NCBI RefSeq assembly: GCF_050496765.1
Contig: NZ_JBNWEO010000009.1
Location: 100,310 to 164,309 of the forward strand
Direction: 5' to 3'
Length of the DNA stretch: 64,000 nucleotides
Origin: JAEVLT01 sp050496765
GTDB lineage: Bacteria; Bacillota; Bacilli; Bacillales; Cytobacillaceae
The translations under genes were made by a program, and so were the position numbers. Shown piece by piece: positions 27,870 to 36,533 of the stretch (positions are counted from its first letter, which is position 1; the number at the start of each line of letters is the position of its first letter). The notes under the pieces are model-generated. The model saw only the letters and a program-made list of their open reading frames with translations, did not search any database and was not told the origin of the DNA.

Positions 27870-28796
27870 ATGACAAAAGAATATCTTGATTTAAAAATGG
27901 ATTTTATGTTTAAACAATTGTTTGGAGATCCACGCCGTAAGTCGATTACCATTGCCTTCTTAAATGATTTGCTTCACCGAAAAGACAATGACCGGATTAC
28001 AGATGTTGAATATGAAAATACCGAACTCATTAAAGAGGCCCTTGATGGAAAAACGAGCAGATTGGACGTACTTGTGCACACCTCCAATGGCGAAAGAATC
28101 AATATTGAGATTCAATTGTCCCATCAGCATGACATGCCAGAACGAGTGCTTTACTACTGGTCCAAGTTGTTTTCTGCATCCTTAGCAAGTGGTGAAGATT
28201 ATCAACTGCTGCCCCCCACGATCATGATCAACATAGTAAATTACCCGCTTTTTCCTCACGAAACCGATAGCTTTCATACTGTTTTTCACATAAAAGAAGA
28301 TACTGAACATTTTAGTTGGAGCCCCCACCTTGAATTCCATGCGATCAATCTGTCACAATTTATGGTAAAATGGAAAAAATACAAACGAGAAATGAAGCAG
28401 AATCCGCCGAAAGAATTACCGTGGTTGATGATGCTCTCAGCAGCCAATTATCAAAAGAAAATCCTTGACGAAGAGATTTTTCAGGAATTGGAGGTCTTGG
28501 CAATGAATGAACAGGAAATTCGAGAAGCCCTAGTCGAGTGGGAAAATTTAAGCGCAAATAAGGAAAATAAGGAACTATACGAAGCCAGGCTGAAATTTTT
28601 GCGAGATCAATTATCAAACATACGAGGAGAACGCCGGGAAGGGATAAAAGAAGGAATAAAACAAGGATTAGAACAGGGAAAAGAACAAGCGAGAAAGGAA
28701 ATCATTCAAAAAATGCTGCGAAAAGGGATGGATGTTGAAACGATCGCCAATATTCTTGATTGCAGCAGGGAAGAGGTTGAACAATATCAAGAGTAG
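27870..28796 (+). CDS. Rpn-family recombination-promoting nuclease (PD-(D/E)XK), copy 3
   Basis: 308 residues, intact. Same N-terminal nuclease as copy 1 with only a few substitutions, and the catalytic D and ExQ retained. The G-x-x-x tract is shortened to four units (GIKE, GIKQ, GLEQ, GKEQ). The C-terminal helices end SREEVEQYQE. It sits between the ABC exporter terminator and an IS200/IS605 element. Confidence 0.88.
   Translation: MTKEYLDLKMDFMFKQLFGDPRRKSITIAFLNDLLHRKDNDRITDVEYENTELIKEALDGKTSRLDVLVHTSNGERINIEIQLSHQHDMPERVLYYWSKLFSASLASGEDYQLLPPTIMINIVNYPLFPHETDSFHTVFHIKEDTEHFSWSPHLEFHAINLSQFMVKWKKYKREMKQNPPKELPWLMMLSAANYQKKILDEEIFQELEVLAMNEQEIREALVEWENLSANKENKELYEARLKFLRDQLSNIRGERREGIKEGIKQGLEQGKEQARKEIIQKMLRKGMDVETIANILDCSREEVEQYQE
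28503..28796 (+). CDS. Candidate internal ORF (short Rpn isoform), copy 3
   Basis: The same internal GGAGG (28490-28494) and ATG (28503) as in copies 1 and 2. Predicted 97-residue C-terminal product. Conservation across all three copies supports function but is weakened by their recent common origin. Confidence 0.5.
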   Translation: MNEQEIREALVEWENLSANKENKELYEARLKFLRDQLSNIRGERREGIKEGIKQGLEQGKEQARKEIIQKMLRKGMDVETIANILDCSREEVEQYQE

Positions 28797-29017
28797 TCAA
28801 GTTTCTCTCGTTTTGAAAAATTTCTTATTTGCTTTTCAAAAATAATGTATTGAAGGATGGTTTTTTCCCATGCTTTAGGTATTAGTCGAAAACCCTCGTG
28901 ACTTCAGTCATGAGATGAATCGACTTCGGACAAGGGTTAGCTTATGCTAACTCAATTGTCCGACATCTCTTTCGTGGCTAAAACCACATATGATATGATA
29001 GACATGAGGTGATAGCT

Positions 29018-29294
29018 GTGTCAAAAGTTATCCACGGTAGAGGGTGTCTATTCGCTTCAATATCATCTAGTGTGATGTGTAAAGTACAGATGAAAGGTAC
29101 TTGTCAACGAGATTGAGCAATCGTTGAAAGACATTCTTATTGAACTATGCAAAGACCACCAGATAACGATCGAAGAAATGGAAACGGATAAAGACCATAT
29201 TCATATGTTGATTTCCCTAAAGCCTCAGCATTATATTAGTGAAAATACCGAAGAACAGGTTCGTGGATATATCCAAAACCAAAAAGAAAAATGA
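29018..29294 (+). pseudogene. tnpA: IS200-type tnpA (HUH transposase) remnant
   Basis: A TnpA-like sequence is readable only by changing frame near 29055 and passing two in-frame TGA codons, at a Trp and an Arg position of the QYHLV.CVKYR.KVLVNE block. The HUH motif survives (KDHIHMLISLKPQHYI). The sequence then jumps to SENTEEQVRGYIQNQKEK, so the internal segment with the catalytic tyrosine is deleted. The protein cannot be functional, and the element cannot move without a TnpA supplied in trans. Confidence 0.8.
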
Positions 29295-29309
29295 CTGGAG
29301 GTGAACCGA

Positions 29310-30596
29310 ATGCTTGAATTAGTAAATCGTGGCTATGTGTATCGAGCTACCCCTATTTCACAAGAAGTAGAAACTTATTTAAGACAGTGTTTTGGTGCAC
29401 GCAGAAAGATGTATAACCTCCATGTTGCTCATCTATATCATTATTTGGAAAAGAGTAACTATCAGGCTGGCGATCCATTACCTTCTTTAAAGAAGATGGA
29501 TATGCCGACTGTTTCTGAATTCAAAAAACAGTGTATAAATGAGGATAATGTAGCCTATCTGTATCTTGTTGACGCATTTGCTTCTAATGAGGCAAAGCAA
29601 AATTTCAACAAGGCGATAACTGCCTTTAACAAAATTGCCAATAAGAAACAATACAAGAAATCTGCCTTAAAACGTCAAAAGACACTAGGGGTAGAACCGA
29701 CATTTCGTGATTTAAAAGGAATGCCAAAATTCCATTCTCGTAAAGGCAACAAAGCTAGCTACACAACATTTAACCAAAACGGAAATATCTACATGGAAGA
29801 TGGAATAATATATCTTCCCTCAGCACAAAAGTCTTCTGTGAAAGCAGTAGGGTTAAAGCTACATACACATAGACCCTTGCCACAAGGCAGTAAAATTAAA
29901 AATGTCACGGTTACTATGAACATAAAAGGACAATTTGGCGTGTCAATTTGTGTTGAATTCCCAAAGGAAATCACAAGCATTGGTACACCTATTCGCATTT
30001 TGGGGCTAGATTATTCTCAATCTCACTTTTTCGTAGATAGCGAGGGTAAGAAAGCCAACTACCCTCAATATTATCGAAAAATGAAAGAACGTCTAGCTAA
30101 AGAACAACGAGTGTTGGCACGAAGAATAAAAGGCTCTAATCGTTGGGAGGAACAGCGGCTAGTCGTTTCAAGACTTCAAACCAAAGTAGCCAACCAACGA
30201 AAAGATTGGATTCACAAGAAAGCATATGCCCTTGCGAATCGCTATGACATGGTTGTAGTAGAAGACTTAGACCTGCGTGTGATTGGACAAAACAAGCATT
30301 ATGCAAAAAACCAGCAAGATAATGGTTTTGGCAACTTCCGCTTGTATATAAAATACAAACTGGAACAACAAGGGAAATATTTTGTCAAAGCACCGAAAAA
30401 TTTTGCATCTACACAATTGTGTTCGACTTGCGGTCATAAGAATACGGCATTAAAAGGAAATGTAGATGTTCGTGAATGGGAGTGCCCTTCTTGTGGCGCG
30501 CATCATGACCGAGATCGTAACTCTGCGTTCAACCTTAAACAATATGGAGAACGCTATACTAAAGATGAAATTCTACCAAAAATAGTTGGGGCTTAA
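29310..30596 (+). CDS. tnpB: TnpB RNA-guided nuclease (IS605 OrfB)
   Basis: 428 residues from the ATG at 29310, which has GGAGG 8 nt upstream. The RuvC-like catalytic residues are visible: D in ILGLDYSQSH, E in VVVEDLDLRV, and D in AHHDRDRNSAFNL. The zinc finger is CSTCG ... CPSCG. TnpB is an omega-RNA-guided DNA endonuclease ancestral to Cas12 that helps retain IS605 elements. This one is full length although its tnpA partner is dead. Confidence 0.9.
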   Translation: MLELVNRGYVYRATPISQEVETYLRQCFGARRKMYNLHVAHLYHYLEKSNYQAGDPLPSLKKMDMPTVSEFKKQCINEDNVAYLYLVDAFASNEAKQNFNKAITAFNKIANKKQYKKSALKRQKTLGVEPTFRDLKGMPKFHSRKGNKASYTTFNQNGNIYMEDGIIYLPSAQKSSVKAVGLKLHTHRPLPQGSKIKNVTVTMNIKGQFGVSICVEFPKEITSIGTPIRILGLDYSQSHFFVDSEGKKANYPQYYRKMKERLAKEQRVLARRIKGSNRWEEQRLVVSRLQTKVANQRKDWIHKKAYALANRYDMVVVEDLDLRVIGQNKHYAKNQQDNGFGNFRLYIKYKLEQQGKYFVKAPKNFASTQLCSTCGHKNTALKGNVDVREWECPSCGAHHDRDRNSAFNLKQYGERYTKDEILPKIVGA

Positions 30597-30745
30597 ATGA
30601 TATAAAAAAGGTTGCTTGGAGCCTAAACAGTACCTCTAGCGTGGTTTAAAGGGCAAGACACTGGTCTTGTTGTCCACTGTAAAATCTAAAGGTCGTAAGA
30701 CCTTACAAGCCCGTGACTTCAGTCATGGGTTGTTGACTATCAACA
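30560..30745 (+). ncRNA. Predicted omega-RNA (reRNA) at the tnpB 3' end
   Basis: Position-based prediction: in IS605 elements the guide RNA overlaps the 3' end of tnpB and runs through the right end. The region holds an AAGGTC-GTAA-GACCTT hairpin (about 30690-30705) and the right-end palindrome (30710-30729). The guide would come from sequence just beyond the right end. Boundaries are not determined. Confidence 0.45.
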
Positions 30746-30751
30746 GAAAAC

Positions 30752-30783
30752 AAAAAGATGATCCCTGCTTTAACGGGATCATC
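30752..30783 (-). terminator. Terminator of S9 peptidase gene
   Basis: GATGATCCC/GGGATCATC stem (30757-30765, 30775-30783) with a T-run on the minus strand (30752-30756). Confidence 0.8.
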
Positions 30784-30811
30784 CTCTACTAAAAAACCTC
30801 TTTTTTCGGGT

Positions 30812-32803
30812 TCATGACCCTAAATAGTTTTGAAACCAATCTCTTATATACCCAAGCCTTTTGATCCGCAGTTCGGGTTTTCCGCTTCTTGAAAGCTCAT
30901 GATTGGATTCAGGGAACCGGATAAACTTCGCCGGTTTCTTTTGCCTTTTTAAAGAAACAAACAGCTGCTCCGCTTGTTCAATCGGGCACCGGTAATCCTT
31001 TTCGCTTTGAAGAATGAGCAATGGGGTTTCGATTTTCTCCGCATACGCCAACGGAGAGTGCTTCCACAGTTTTTCGATATCCTTTAGGTCAGAAAGAATT
31101 TGCCACTCCGTGAAAAAATAACCAATATCGCTCACCCCATAAAAGCTGATCCAGTTTGAAATGGATCGTTGTGTTACTGCTGCCTTGAAGCGGTTCGTAT
31201 GACCAACGATCCAGTTTGTCATAAATCCGCCATAGCTTCCTCCTGTCACGCCCAAACGCTCTTTGTCAATAAAGTGGTAGTTTTCAAGTGCATAGTCCAA
31301 TGCATCCATTAAATCTTTGTAATCATGGCCGCCATAATCGCCGCGAACGGCATCGACAAATTTTTGGCCATACCCATGACTCCCGCGCGGATTTGCATAC
31401 AAAACAGCAAACCCTGCAGCAGCGAGAATTTGAAATTCATTCATATACGTATTGGCATACATCGCATGTGGACCGCCATGAATCTCCAATACAAGCGGAT
31501 ATTTCTTTCCTTCTTCAAAATCGGCTGGTTTCATGATCCATCCTTGTACCATAAACCCGTCAGCACCCTGAAATTTGAATGTCTCAGGTTTTGAAAGTGT
31601 ACGGCCAGCCAGAATGGGATCATTCACATGGGTGAGCTGCTCCTTTTCTCCTGTTTGAAGATTTACCTTGAATAATTCCCCAGGAAGCGTTGGAGTGCTG
31701 ATTGCACAGATCGCGATGTGGTCTTTTTTGTTTAAAGAAAAGCCGTAAACATGCTGATTCTCATGAATGGCAGGATAAATTTCACCGGAAAGATTTCCGT
31801 AATACACAATCGTGTTGCCATGATCCGAAACGGTGAAGTAAAAGCTTTGGCTATCTTCGGCCCAAACAATGCCCGGAAGCGCGGCACCTTGCTGGAAATC
31901 TGCAACGACATAGTCTCCGACCGGCGCATCCAAATCGCTTGTGAAGCAATGCAATTGTTCGGTTTTGACTTCATAAATCCAGACTTTGCTTTGAGTCGCG
32001 TTTTTAAATTCCTGCTGGCTTCCTAAAAATGAAAAATAGTTGCTATCTGGTGACCATGAGCCTTGATAATAGTCATTCTCTCCGCTTGTAATCGCTTGGA
32101 CTTTTTTTGTTTTAACATGATAAAAATAGAAATTTGAGTTAAACGAGAAGTCGAGATCTTCCGATAAATCTGCATGGTATGCAATATAGTTTCCATCTGG
32201 GGACCAGGAATCAAGTTCAACATCATTTCTCCCGCTCGTTAATTGCTTTAGTTCATTTGTTTCCAAATCCAGTATCGCAATATGGGTAAATTTTTCATTC
32301 TCTAAAAATCCACCGCTATCCGACTTGTATTTCATCTGATCAACTTCAAGCGGCTGCAGTTCTTTTTTCTCCGTTTCTTTTACTGCCCGATCGTTGATAG
32401 ACTCCTCTTTTCCAATTGCGGTTGAAAAAGCGACCTTCTTCCCGCACGGAGACCAGATGAAATTTTTCACCCCGTTTTTGCAGTTGGTCAGTTGTTTTGC
32501 TTCACCGCCATTCGCGGATAGTGCAAACAGTTGGGGAAGACCGCTGCGCGTAGAAATAAATGCAAGACGGCGACCATCCGGCGACCATCTTGGCGAGAAG
32601 TTGCGGTGATTTCCATACGTCCATTGCCATGTCTTGTTATCTTCTAGGTTGATGTAATGAAGATTGGATACATAATCCTTTTTTTCTTGGTCTATGTATG
32701 TTTGTACATAAATGACTCCTGTACCGTCAGGCGAGAGCTGCGGGTCGGTCAGCGACTTCAATTCATATAAATCTTCCGGTTTGAGTTTTCCTTTATTTTC
32801 CAT
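30812..32803 (-). CDS. S9-family prolyl-oligopeptidase-like peptidase (YuxL type)
   Basis: 663 residues, cytoplasmic, no signal peptide. An N-terminal beta-propeller with repeated WSPDG/WSP motifs (SPRWSPDGRRLAFIS, DSWSPDGNYIAYHA) occupies about 1-390. A C-terminal alpha/beta-hydrolase domain has nucleophile S in GVTGGSYGGFMTNW (about residue 537), D in LILQSEKDYRCP and H in PESNHELSRSG. Matches acylaminoacyl-peptidase-like B. subtilis YuxL in length and layout. Removes N-terminal dipeptides or acyl-amino acids from short peptides; the exact specificity is unknown. Confidence 0.88.
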   Translation of the reverse strand: MENKGKLKPEDLYELKSLTDPQLSPDGTGVIYVQTYIDQEKKDYVSNLHYINLEDNKTWQWTYGNHRNFSPRWSPDGRRLAFISTRSGLPQLFALSANGGEAKQLTNCKNGVKNFIWSPCGKKVAFSTAIGKEESINDRAVKETEKKELQPLEVDQMKYKSDSGGFLENEKFTHIAILDLETNELKQLTSGRNDVELDSWSPDGNYIAYHADLSEDLDFSFNSNFYFYHVKTKKVQAITSGENDYYQGSWSPDSNYFSFLGSQQEFKNATQSKVWIYEVKTEQLHCFTSDLDAPVGDYVVADFQQGAALPGIVWAEDSQSFYFTVSDHGNTIVYYGNLSGEIYPAIHENQHVYGFSLNKKDHIAICAISTPTLPGELFKVNLQTGEKEQLTHVNDPILAGRTLSKPETFKFQGADGFMVQGWIMKPADFEEGKKYPLVLEIHGGPHAMYANTYMNEFQILAAAGFAVLYANPRGSHGYGQKFVDAVRGDYGGHDYKDLMDALDYALENYHFIDKERLGVTGGSYGGFMTNWIVGHTNRFKAAVTQRSISNWISFYGVSDIGYFFTEWQILSDLKDIEKLWKHSPLAYAEKIETPLLILQSEKDYRCPIEQAEQLFVSLKRQKKPAKFIRFPESNHELSRSGKPELRIKRLGYIRDWFQNYLGS

Positions 32804-32982
32804 AATTAGCCACCTTCTACCTTGTTTTGTCCTAACAATGTCAAATTTGTCATCGGAAGTGTCGGAATGAATTCCTTTATTGAAAATAATTCGATATCCG
32901 AAGGAATTATTCCTCTTTTTCTACTATTTTTTCATCAAGAGGGAGGTGATGTTCGTAGTCTGGCTAAATTCAACTCCTAGCA

Positions 32983-33927
32983 TCAAAGAAGTAATTCGTT
33001 TTCATACAGAATATCCTCAACCGCCTCTTTCATCAATTCGGGAAAATTGCTTGGGAAAAAGTGGCCTAAACCTTCTAGTACAATAAATTTGCATGGTATG
33101 TTGTGTACTTTGAAAATCGGGCGCAGTTCAAGTGTTTTTTGATAAAATGGGTCTTGATCTCCTGTAATGATGCAGCCTTTAACGTTTTCAAACCGCTTTT
33201 CTTTTAAAAGACTTTCAATTGAAGATACATCTTTAATCGCTGGAATGACGGCAATAAATCCTTTTATATTTGAAAGTGTATTGCTAAGGCTTAATTCAAT
33301 CGATAATTTCCCTCCTTGGGAAGCTCCAGCAAGAATCGTGTGTTTTGCGTTATTTTTTTTCTGAAACTCTTTAAATGCTAGGGCGATTTCCTTATAGGCA
33401 ATTACTTGATTATCCCAGCAATAGGAATGGTACCCATAGACCTGTGATGATTGAGGGAAACCGAAAAAATAGTTTTTTACCATATGATCGTTTAACCAAT
33501 ATGGAGCAAAATCTTTCACATTCGATGCCTTCCAATGCAATGAAAAGATCGCTGTTTCTGAATGGTTGTTCCCAAAGATAAAAAGGTGTGACTTGGAACT
33601 TTTTTTCTCTCTTTCGAATAGGGCCTCACATTTTTTCACGATCATTTGGAATTCTTTACGATTTTGTAAGCCTTTTAAATCAGGATCCTGAATGAATGTA
33701 GTAGGATGCCACCACACCCCTTGTTGGATCCCCTCGTTCAAAACTTTAATTGCAGTTTCCGCTTGGTCTTGACTGGCAAAAAAGCAGGCTTTCCAAAAAG
33801 TGGTTTGAGCTAATTTTTCAGGAAATTCTTGCTGTGCTTTTTCCAAAAGTGAATAAGCAGCGGCCAAATTTTCATTTTCAACCAAACGAAAAAGCGCTTT
33901 TTGCAGTTCGACAAATTTCAATTCCAC
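32983..33927 (-). CDS. Alpha/beta-hydrolase with helical N-terminal domain
   Basis: 314 residues from the GTG at 33927 (AGGAGG 9 nt upstream); a longer in-frame ATG at 33990 has no ribosome site. Residues 1-110 are helical and TPR-like (ENLAAAYSLLEKAQQEFPEK, then TAIKVLNEGIQQG). The rest is a hydrolase fold with nucleophile S in ILAGASQGGKLSIE, D in ITGDQDPFYQ and H in EGLGHFFPSNF. Substrate unknown. Stands between the S9 peptidase and pckA, all on the minus strand. Confidence 0.75.
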   Translation of the reverse strand: MELKFVELQKALFRLVENENLAAAYSLLEKAQQEFPEKLAQTTFWKACFFASQDQAETAIKVLNEGIQQGVWWHPTTFIQDPDLKGLQNRKEFQMIVKKCEALFEREKKSSKSHLFIFGNNHSETAIFSLHWKASNVKDFAPYWLNDHMVKNYFFGFPQSSQVYGYHSYCWDNQVIAYKEIALAFKEFQKKNNAKHTILAGASQGGKLSIELSLSNTLSNIKGFIAVIPAIKDVSSIESLLKEKRFENVKGCIITGDQDPFYQKTLELRPIFKVHNIPCKFIVLEGLGHFFPSNFPELMKEAVEDILYENELLL

Positions 33928-34017
33928 CCAAAGACACCTCCTAACATATTTTTTTGAAATTATACCATTCCCTTGACTACTTGGATTCATGATAGGTGCA
34001 AAAATTTCAGTCTATTT

Positions 34018-34053
34018 AAAAAAGCAGGCACCTGAAAAAAAGATACCTGCTTC
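34018..34053 (-). terminator. Terminator of pckA
   Basis: AAGCAGG/CCTGCTT stem (34022-34028, 34046-34052) with a T-run on the minus strand. Confidence 0.75.
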
Positions 34054-34088
34054 ATTGTTGGTGCTGGGAAAATCGATTTTGATTTTTT

Positions 34089-35660
34089 TCAGGCTTTACT
34101 TTCCTTCACCTCCGGATCCATTTCCGCTAATTGTTCAAAATTCTTTTTAAAACGGTCTGCCAATTCATTTGCTTGAAGGTCATAGGCCAATTTATCTTCC
34201 CACGTGCTGCGAGGATTTAAAACATTCCAAGGTACCCCCGGACAAAATTCAGGTATAAAGAGGCCGAATATCGGATCAGGGTTAAACGCAAACTTTTCCA
34301 ATTCACCCGTGATCGCAGCTGTGATCATGGCACGCGTAAACGATAAGTTCATCCGCTTCCCAATGCCATATGGCCCGCCGCTCCATCCAGTGTTCACGAG
34401 ATAAACTCTCGTATTGTGCTGGTCAATTTTTTCACCGAGAAGTTTGGCGTATACACTTGGCTTTAATGGTAAGAAAGGGGCTCCAAAGCAGGTGGAAAAA
34501 GTCGCTTCAGGCTTTGTGACGCCTCTTTCGGTTCCAGCGAGCTTGCTTGTATAGCCGGAAAGAAAATGATACATGGCTTGCTCTTTCGTCAGTTTGGAAA
34601 TCGGCGGCAGCACACCAAATGCATCTGCCGTTAGAAAAATGATAACGTTCGGATGACCGGCGAAACTTGGAATTATAGCATTTTCAATATGATGGATTGG
34701 ATAGGCGACACGCGTATTTTCGGTTAAACTCGTATCATCGTAATCGGGTTCCCGTGTTTCGTCATTAATGGGAACATTTTCAAGTACCGCGCCAAAACGA
34801 ACGCTATTGTAGATTTGCGGCTCCCTTTCCGCTGTTAGGTGGATGCACTTCGCATAACAGCCGCCTTCGATGTTGAATACCCCCGCATCACACCAACCGT
34901 GTTCATCATCGCCAATCAAATAGCGATTTGGATCAGCAGATAAGGTAGTTTTTCCGGTACCCGAAAGACCAAAAAACAGGGCGACATCGCCTTTTTTGCC
35001 AACGTTTGCCGAGCAATGCATTGAAAGAACGTTTTTTTCAGGTAGTATCGTATTCATCACGCTAAAAATCGATTTTTTCATTTCACCCGCATATTCTGTA
35101 CCGCCAATTAACACGAGTCTTTTTTCAAAATTAACAATAATAAACGTTTCGGATTTCGTTCCATGCACGGAGGGATCCGCATGGAAACCTGGAGCAGATA
35201 CAATCGTAAATTTGGGTTGATGATGCTTTATGTCTTCTTCAGTTGGCCGAATGAAGAGCTGATGGGCAAATAAATTATGCCAAGCGTATTCATTCACAAC
35301 CGTAATCGGCAGCCGGAACAGAGTGTCAGCACCTGCAAAGCCGTCAAAGACAAAAATTTCTCTTTCTGATAAATAATTGAGGACATCGCTGTAGAGGAGA
35401 TTGAATTTGGCCGGATCGAAGGGTTGATTGACGTTTCCCCAGGCGATTTTGTCGGCAAATAGTGATCCAGGTACAATAAATTTATCCTTTGGCGACCTTC
35501 CTGTATATTTCCCGGTTACCACTCTTAATGCACCTGTGTTTGTGAGTGTTCCTTCGCCGCGTTTAATTGCAGCTTCAATCAGCTTTGGTACAGACACGTT
35601 CCGATAGACAGTAGAGCTCTCCAATACTTTCTCAAGCGTTAACCCTGTTTTGGTTTTCAT
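34089..35660 (-). CDS. pckA: ATP-dependent phosphoenolpyruvate carboxykinase
   Basis: 523 residues. Converts oxaloacetate and ATP to PEP, the first committed step of gluconeogenesis. Visible motifs: RVVTGKYTGRSPKDKFIV near the N terminus, substrate-binding GTEYAGEMKKSIFSVMN, the kinase-type P-loop FFGLSGTGKTTLSADP, metal-binding LIGDDEHGW, and the adenine-site TRVAYPI. Its start is preceded by GAGGTGG. Upstream dyads suggest Rex control (see separate entry). Functionally tied to the malate and lactate genes in this window. Confidence 0.95.
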   Translation of the reverse strand: MKTKTGLTLEKVLESSTVYRNVSVPKLIEAAIKRGEGTLTNTGALRVVTGKYTGRSPKDKFIVPGSLFADKIAWGNVNQPFDPAKFNLLYSDVLNYLSEREIFVFDGFAGADTLFRLPITVVNEYAWHNLFAHQLFIRPTEEDIKHHQPKFTIVSAPGFHADPSVHGTKSETFIIVNFEKRLVLIGGTEYAGEMKKSIFSVMNTILPEKNVLSMHCSANVGKKGDVALFFGLSGTGKTTLSADPNRYLIGDDEHGWCDAGVFNIEGGCYAKCIHLTAEREPQIYNSVRFGAVLENVPINDETREPDYDDTSLTENTRVAYPIHHIENAIIPSFAGHPNVIIFLTADAFGVLPPISKLTKEQAMYHFLSGYTSKLAGTERGVTKPEATFSTCFGAPFLPLKPSVYAKLLGEKIDQHNTRVYLVNTGWSGGPYGIGKRMNLSFTRAMITAAITGELEKFAFNPDPIFGLFIPEFCPGVPWNVLNPRSTWEDKLAYDLQANELADRFKKNFEQLAEMDPEVKESKA

Positions 35661-35730
35661 AAAAACTCCACCTCTTTGATTGAGTTAAAAAACCTTTCTT
35701 GAGAAAATTATATGCCAAAAGCGGGAAAAT

Positions 35731-35756
35731 TTGTGAAGTGTTTCACAAATATTCAC
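35731..35756 (-). promoter_or_regulatory. Rex-box-like operator upstream of pckA
   Basis: TTGTGAAGTGTTTCACAA (35731-35748) fits the Rex consensus (TTGTGAAatatTTCACAA type) in both arms. A further TTCACAA half-site at 35752-35758 overlaps it. On the minus strand a -10 TATAAT lies about 20 bp further towards pckA (35708-35713), so a bound repressor would cover the promoter. Other FNR/CRP-like regulators bind similar TGTGA sites. Confidence 0.6.
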
Positions 35757-35891
35757 AAACACTTCAAAAAAATTAGTCTTTAAAATTACAAAAATCAAAA
35801 CTAATGAAAGGAACTCATTCAAGAGGATCATTTTCATGGTAGTATTAATCGAAATAATGAGTATGTTTTTGGAGATAATTCCCAGATGTTT

Positions 35892-35929
35892 AAAAAAGGC
35901 TGAAAAGAGAAAGCTTTTCCTCTTTTCAG
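35892..35929 (-). terminator. Terminator of the small membrane protein gene
   Basis: CTGAAAAGAG/CTCTTTTCAG stem with a T-run on the minus strand. Confidence 0.75.
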
Positions 35930-35937
35930 TCAGTGTA

Positions 35938-36252
35938 TTATGCGGTTTTCGAAATGATTTGTTTACTTTCTAGTAATCTTCTTGATTCTTCATTAGCAGG
36001 TTGATATCCTTTTTCAATCAATTCCTTGATATAAATTTTATTGTAAACAAAGGAAAATACTACACCGCTTACCCAAGCTCCAATGCCAAGGGTAAATGAC
36101 CCCAACACAAGCTCAATTACAACCAATATTGCAGCCCATTTTAAGTCACCGCGGAATAAGGCTGGAAAAAAGCCGAAGAAGAAAGTTGTCCAGCTGAATC
36201 CTACTTTTACTTCTTTTGTTACACCACCAGAATTTTTTAACAAAGCTTTCAT
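35938..36252 (-). CDS. Small membrane protein, unknown (DUF2628-like)
   Basis: 104 residues from the ATG at 36252, chosen because GGAGG lies 8 nt upstream. The N-terminal GFSWTTFFFGFFPALFRGDLKW and two further hydrophobic segments resemble small inner-membrane proteins of the DUF2628/HrgC-like type, but the family assignment is from memory. Function unknown. Monocistronic. Confidence 0.55.
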   Translation of the reverse strand: MKALLKNSGGVTKEVKVGFSWTTFFFGFFPALFRGDLKWAAILVVIELVLGSFTLGIGAWVSGVVFSFVYNKIYIKELIEKGYQPANEESRRLLESKQIISKTA

Positions 36253-36533
36253 TACCGAAACCTCCTTTATCAATTATTAGGAAAAGCGTGTAAAGATTAT
36301 TGAAAGGAATAAGACCTATGTATAAATTTTCGCTTTTCCACTTTAATAGAATACCACAAATTATCCATAATGGTAATAATATCAAAGGGAAACAATGGGT
36401 TAAGTGTTTATAAATTCATGAATTTTTAACATTTTCTTGGATATTGTTTGATACTCAAGTAATCGTTGTGAAAGAGATTTGGCCTCATAAATGATATAAT
36501 ATGTTGTAGAAAAACATTGTTTCAGCGAAGCGG

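Larger units (their letters stand above)
27742..28796 (+). repeat. Dispersed Rpn repeat, copy 3
   Basis: Third copy, about 14 kb from the other two, with the full upstream segment beginning AAAAGTTAACAAAAAGG shared with copy 1. Confidence 0.8.
28880..30745 (+). mobile_element. IS200/IS605-family element
   Basis: Subterminal palindromes typical of the family: left CTCGTGAC-TTCA-GTCATGAG (28895-28914), right CCCGTGAC-TTCA-GTCATGGG (30710-30729). Between them lie a decayed tnpA and an intact tnpB on the same strand. There are no terminal inverted repeats or target duplications, as expected; the exact cleavage sites cannot be fixed, so the ends are approximate. Confidence 0.8.

Noticed and set aside
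31288..31594. Plus-strand ORFs inside the S9 peptidase gene
   Set aside because: Shadows of a well-supported gene on the other strand; no ribosome sites.
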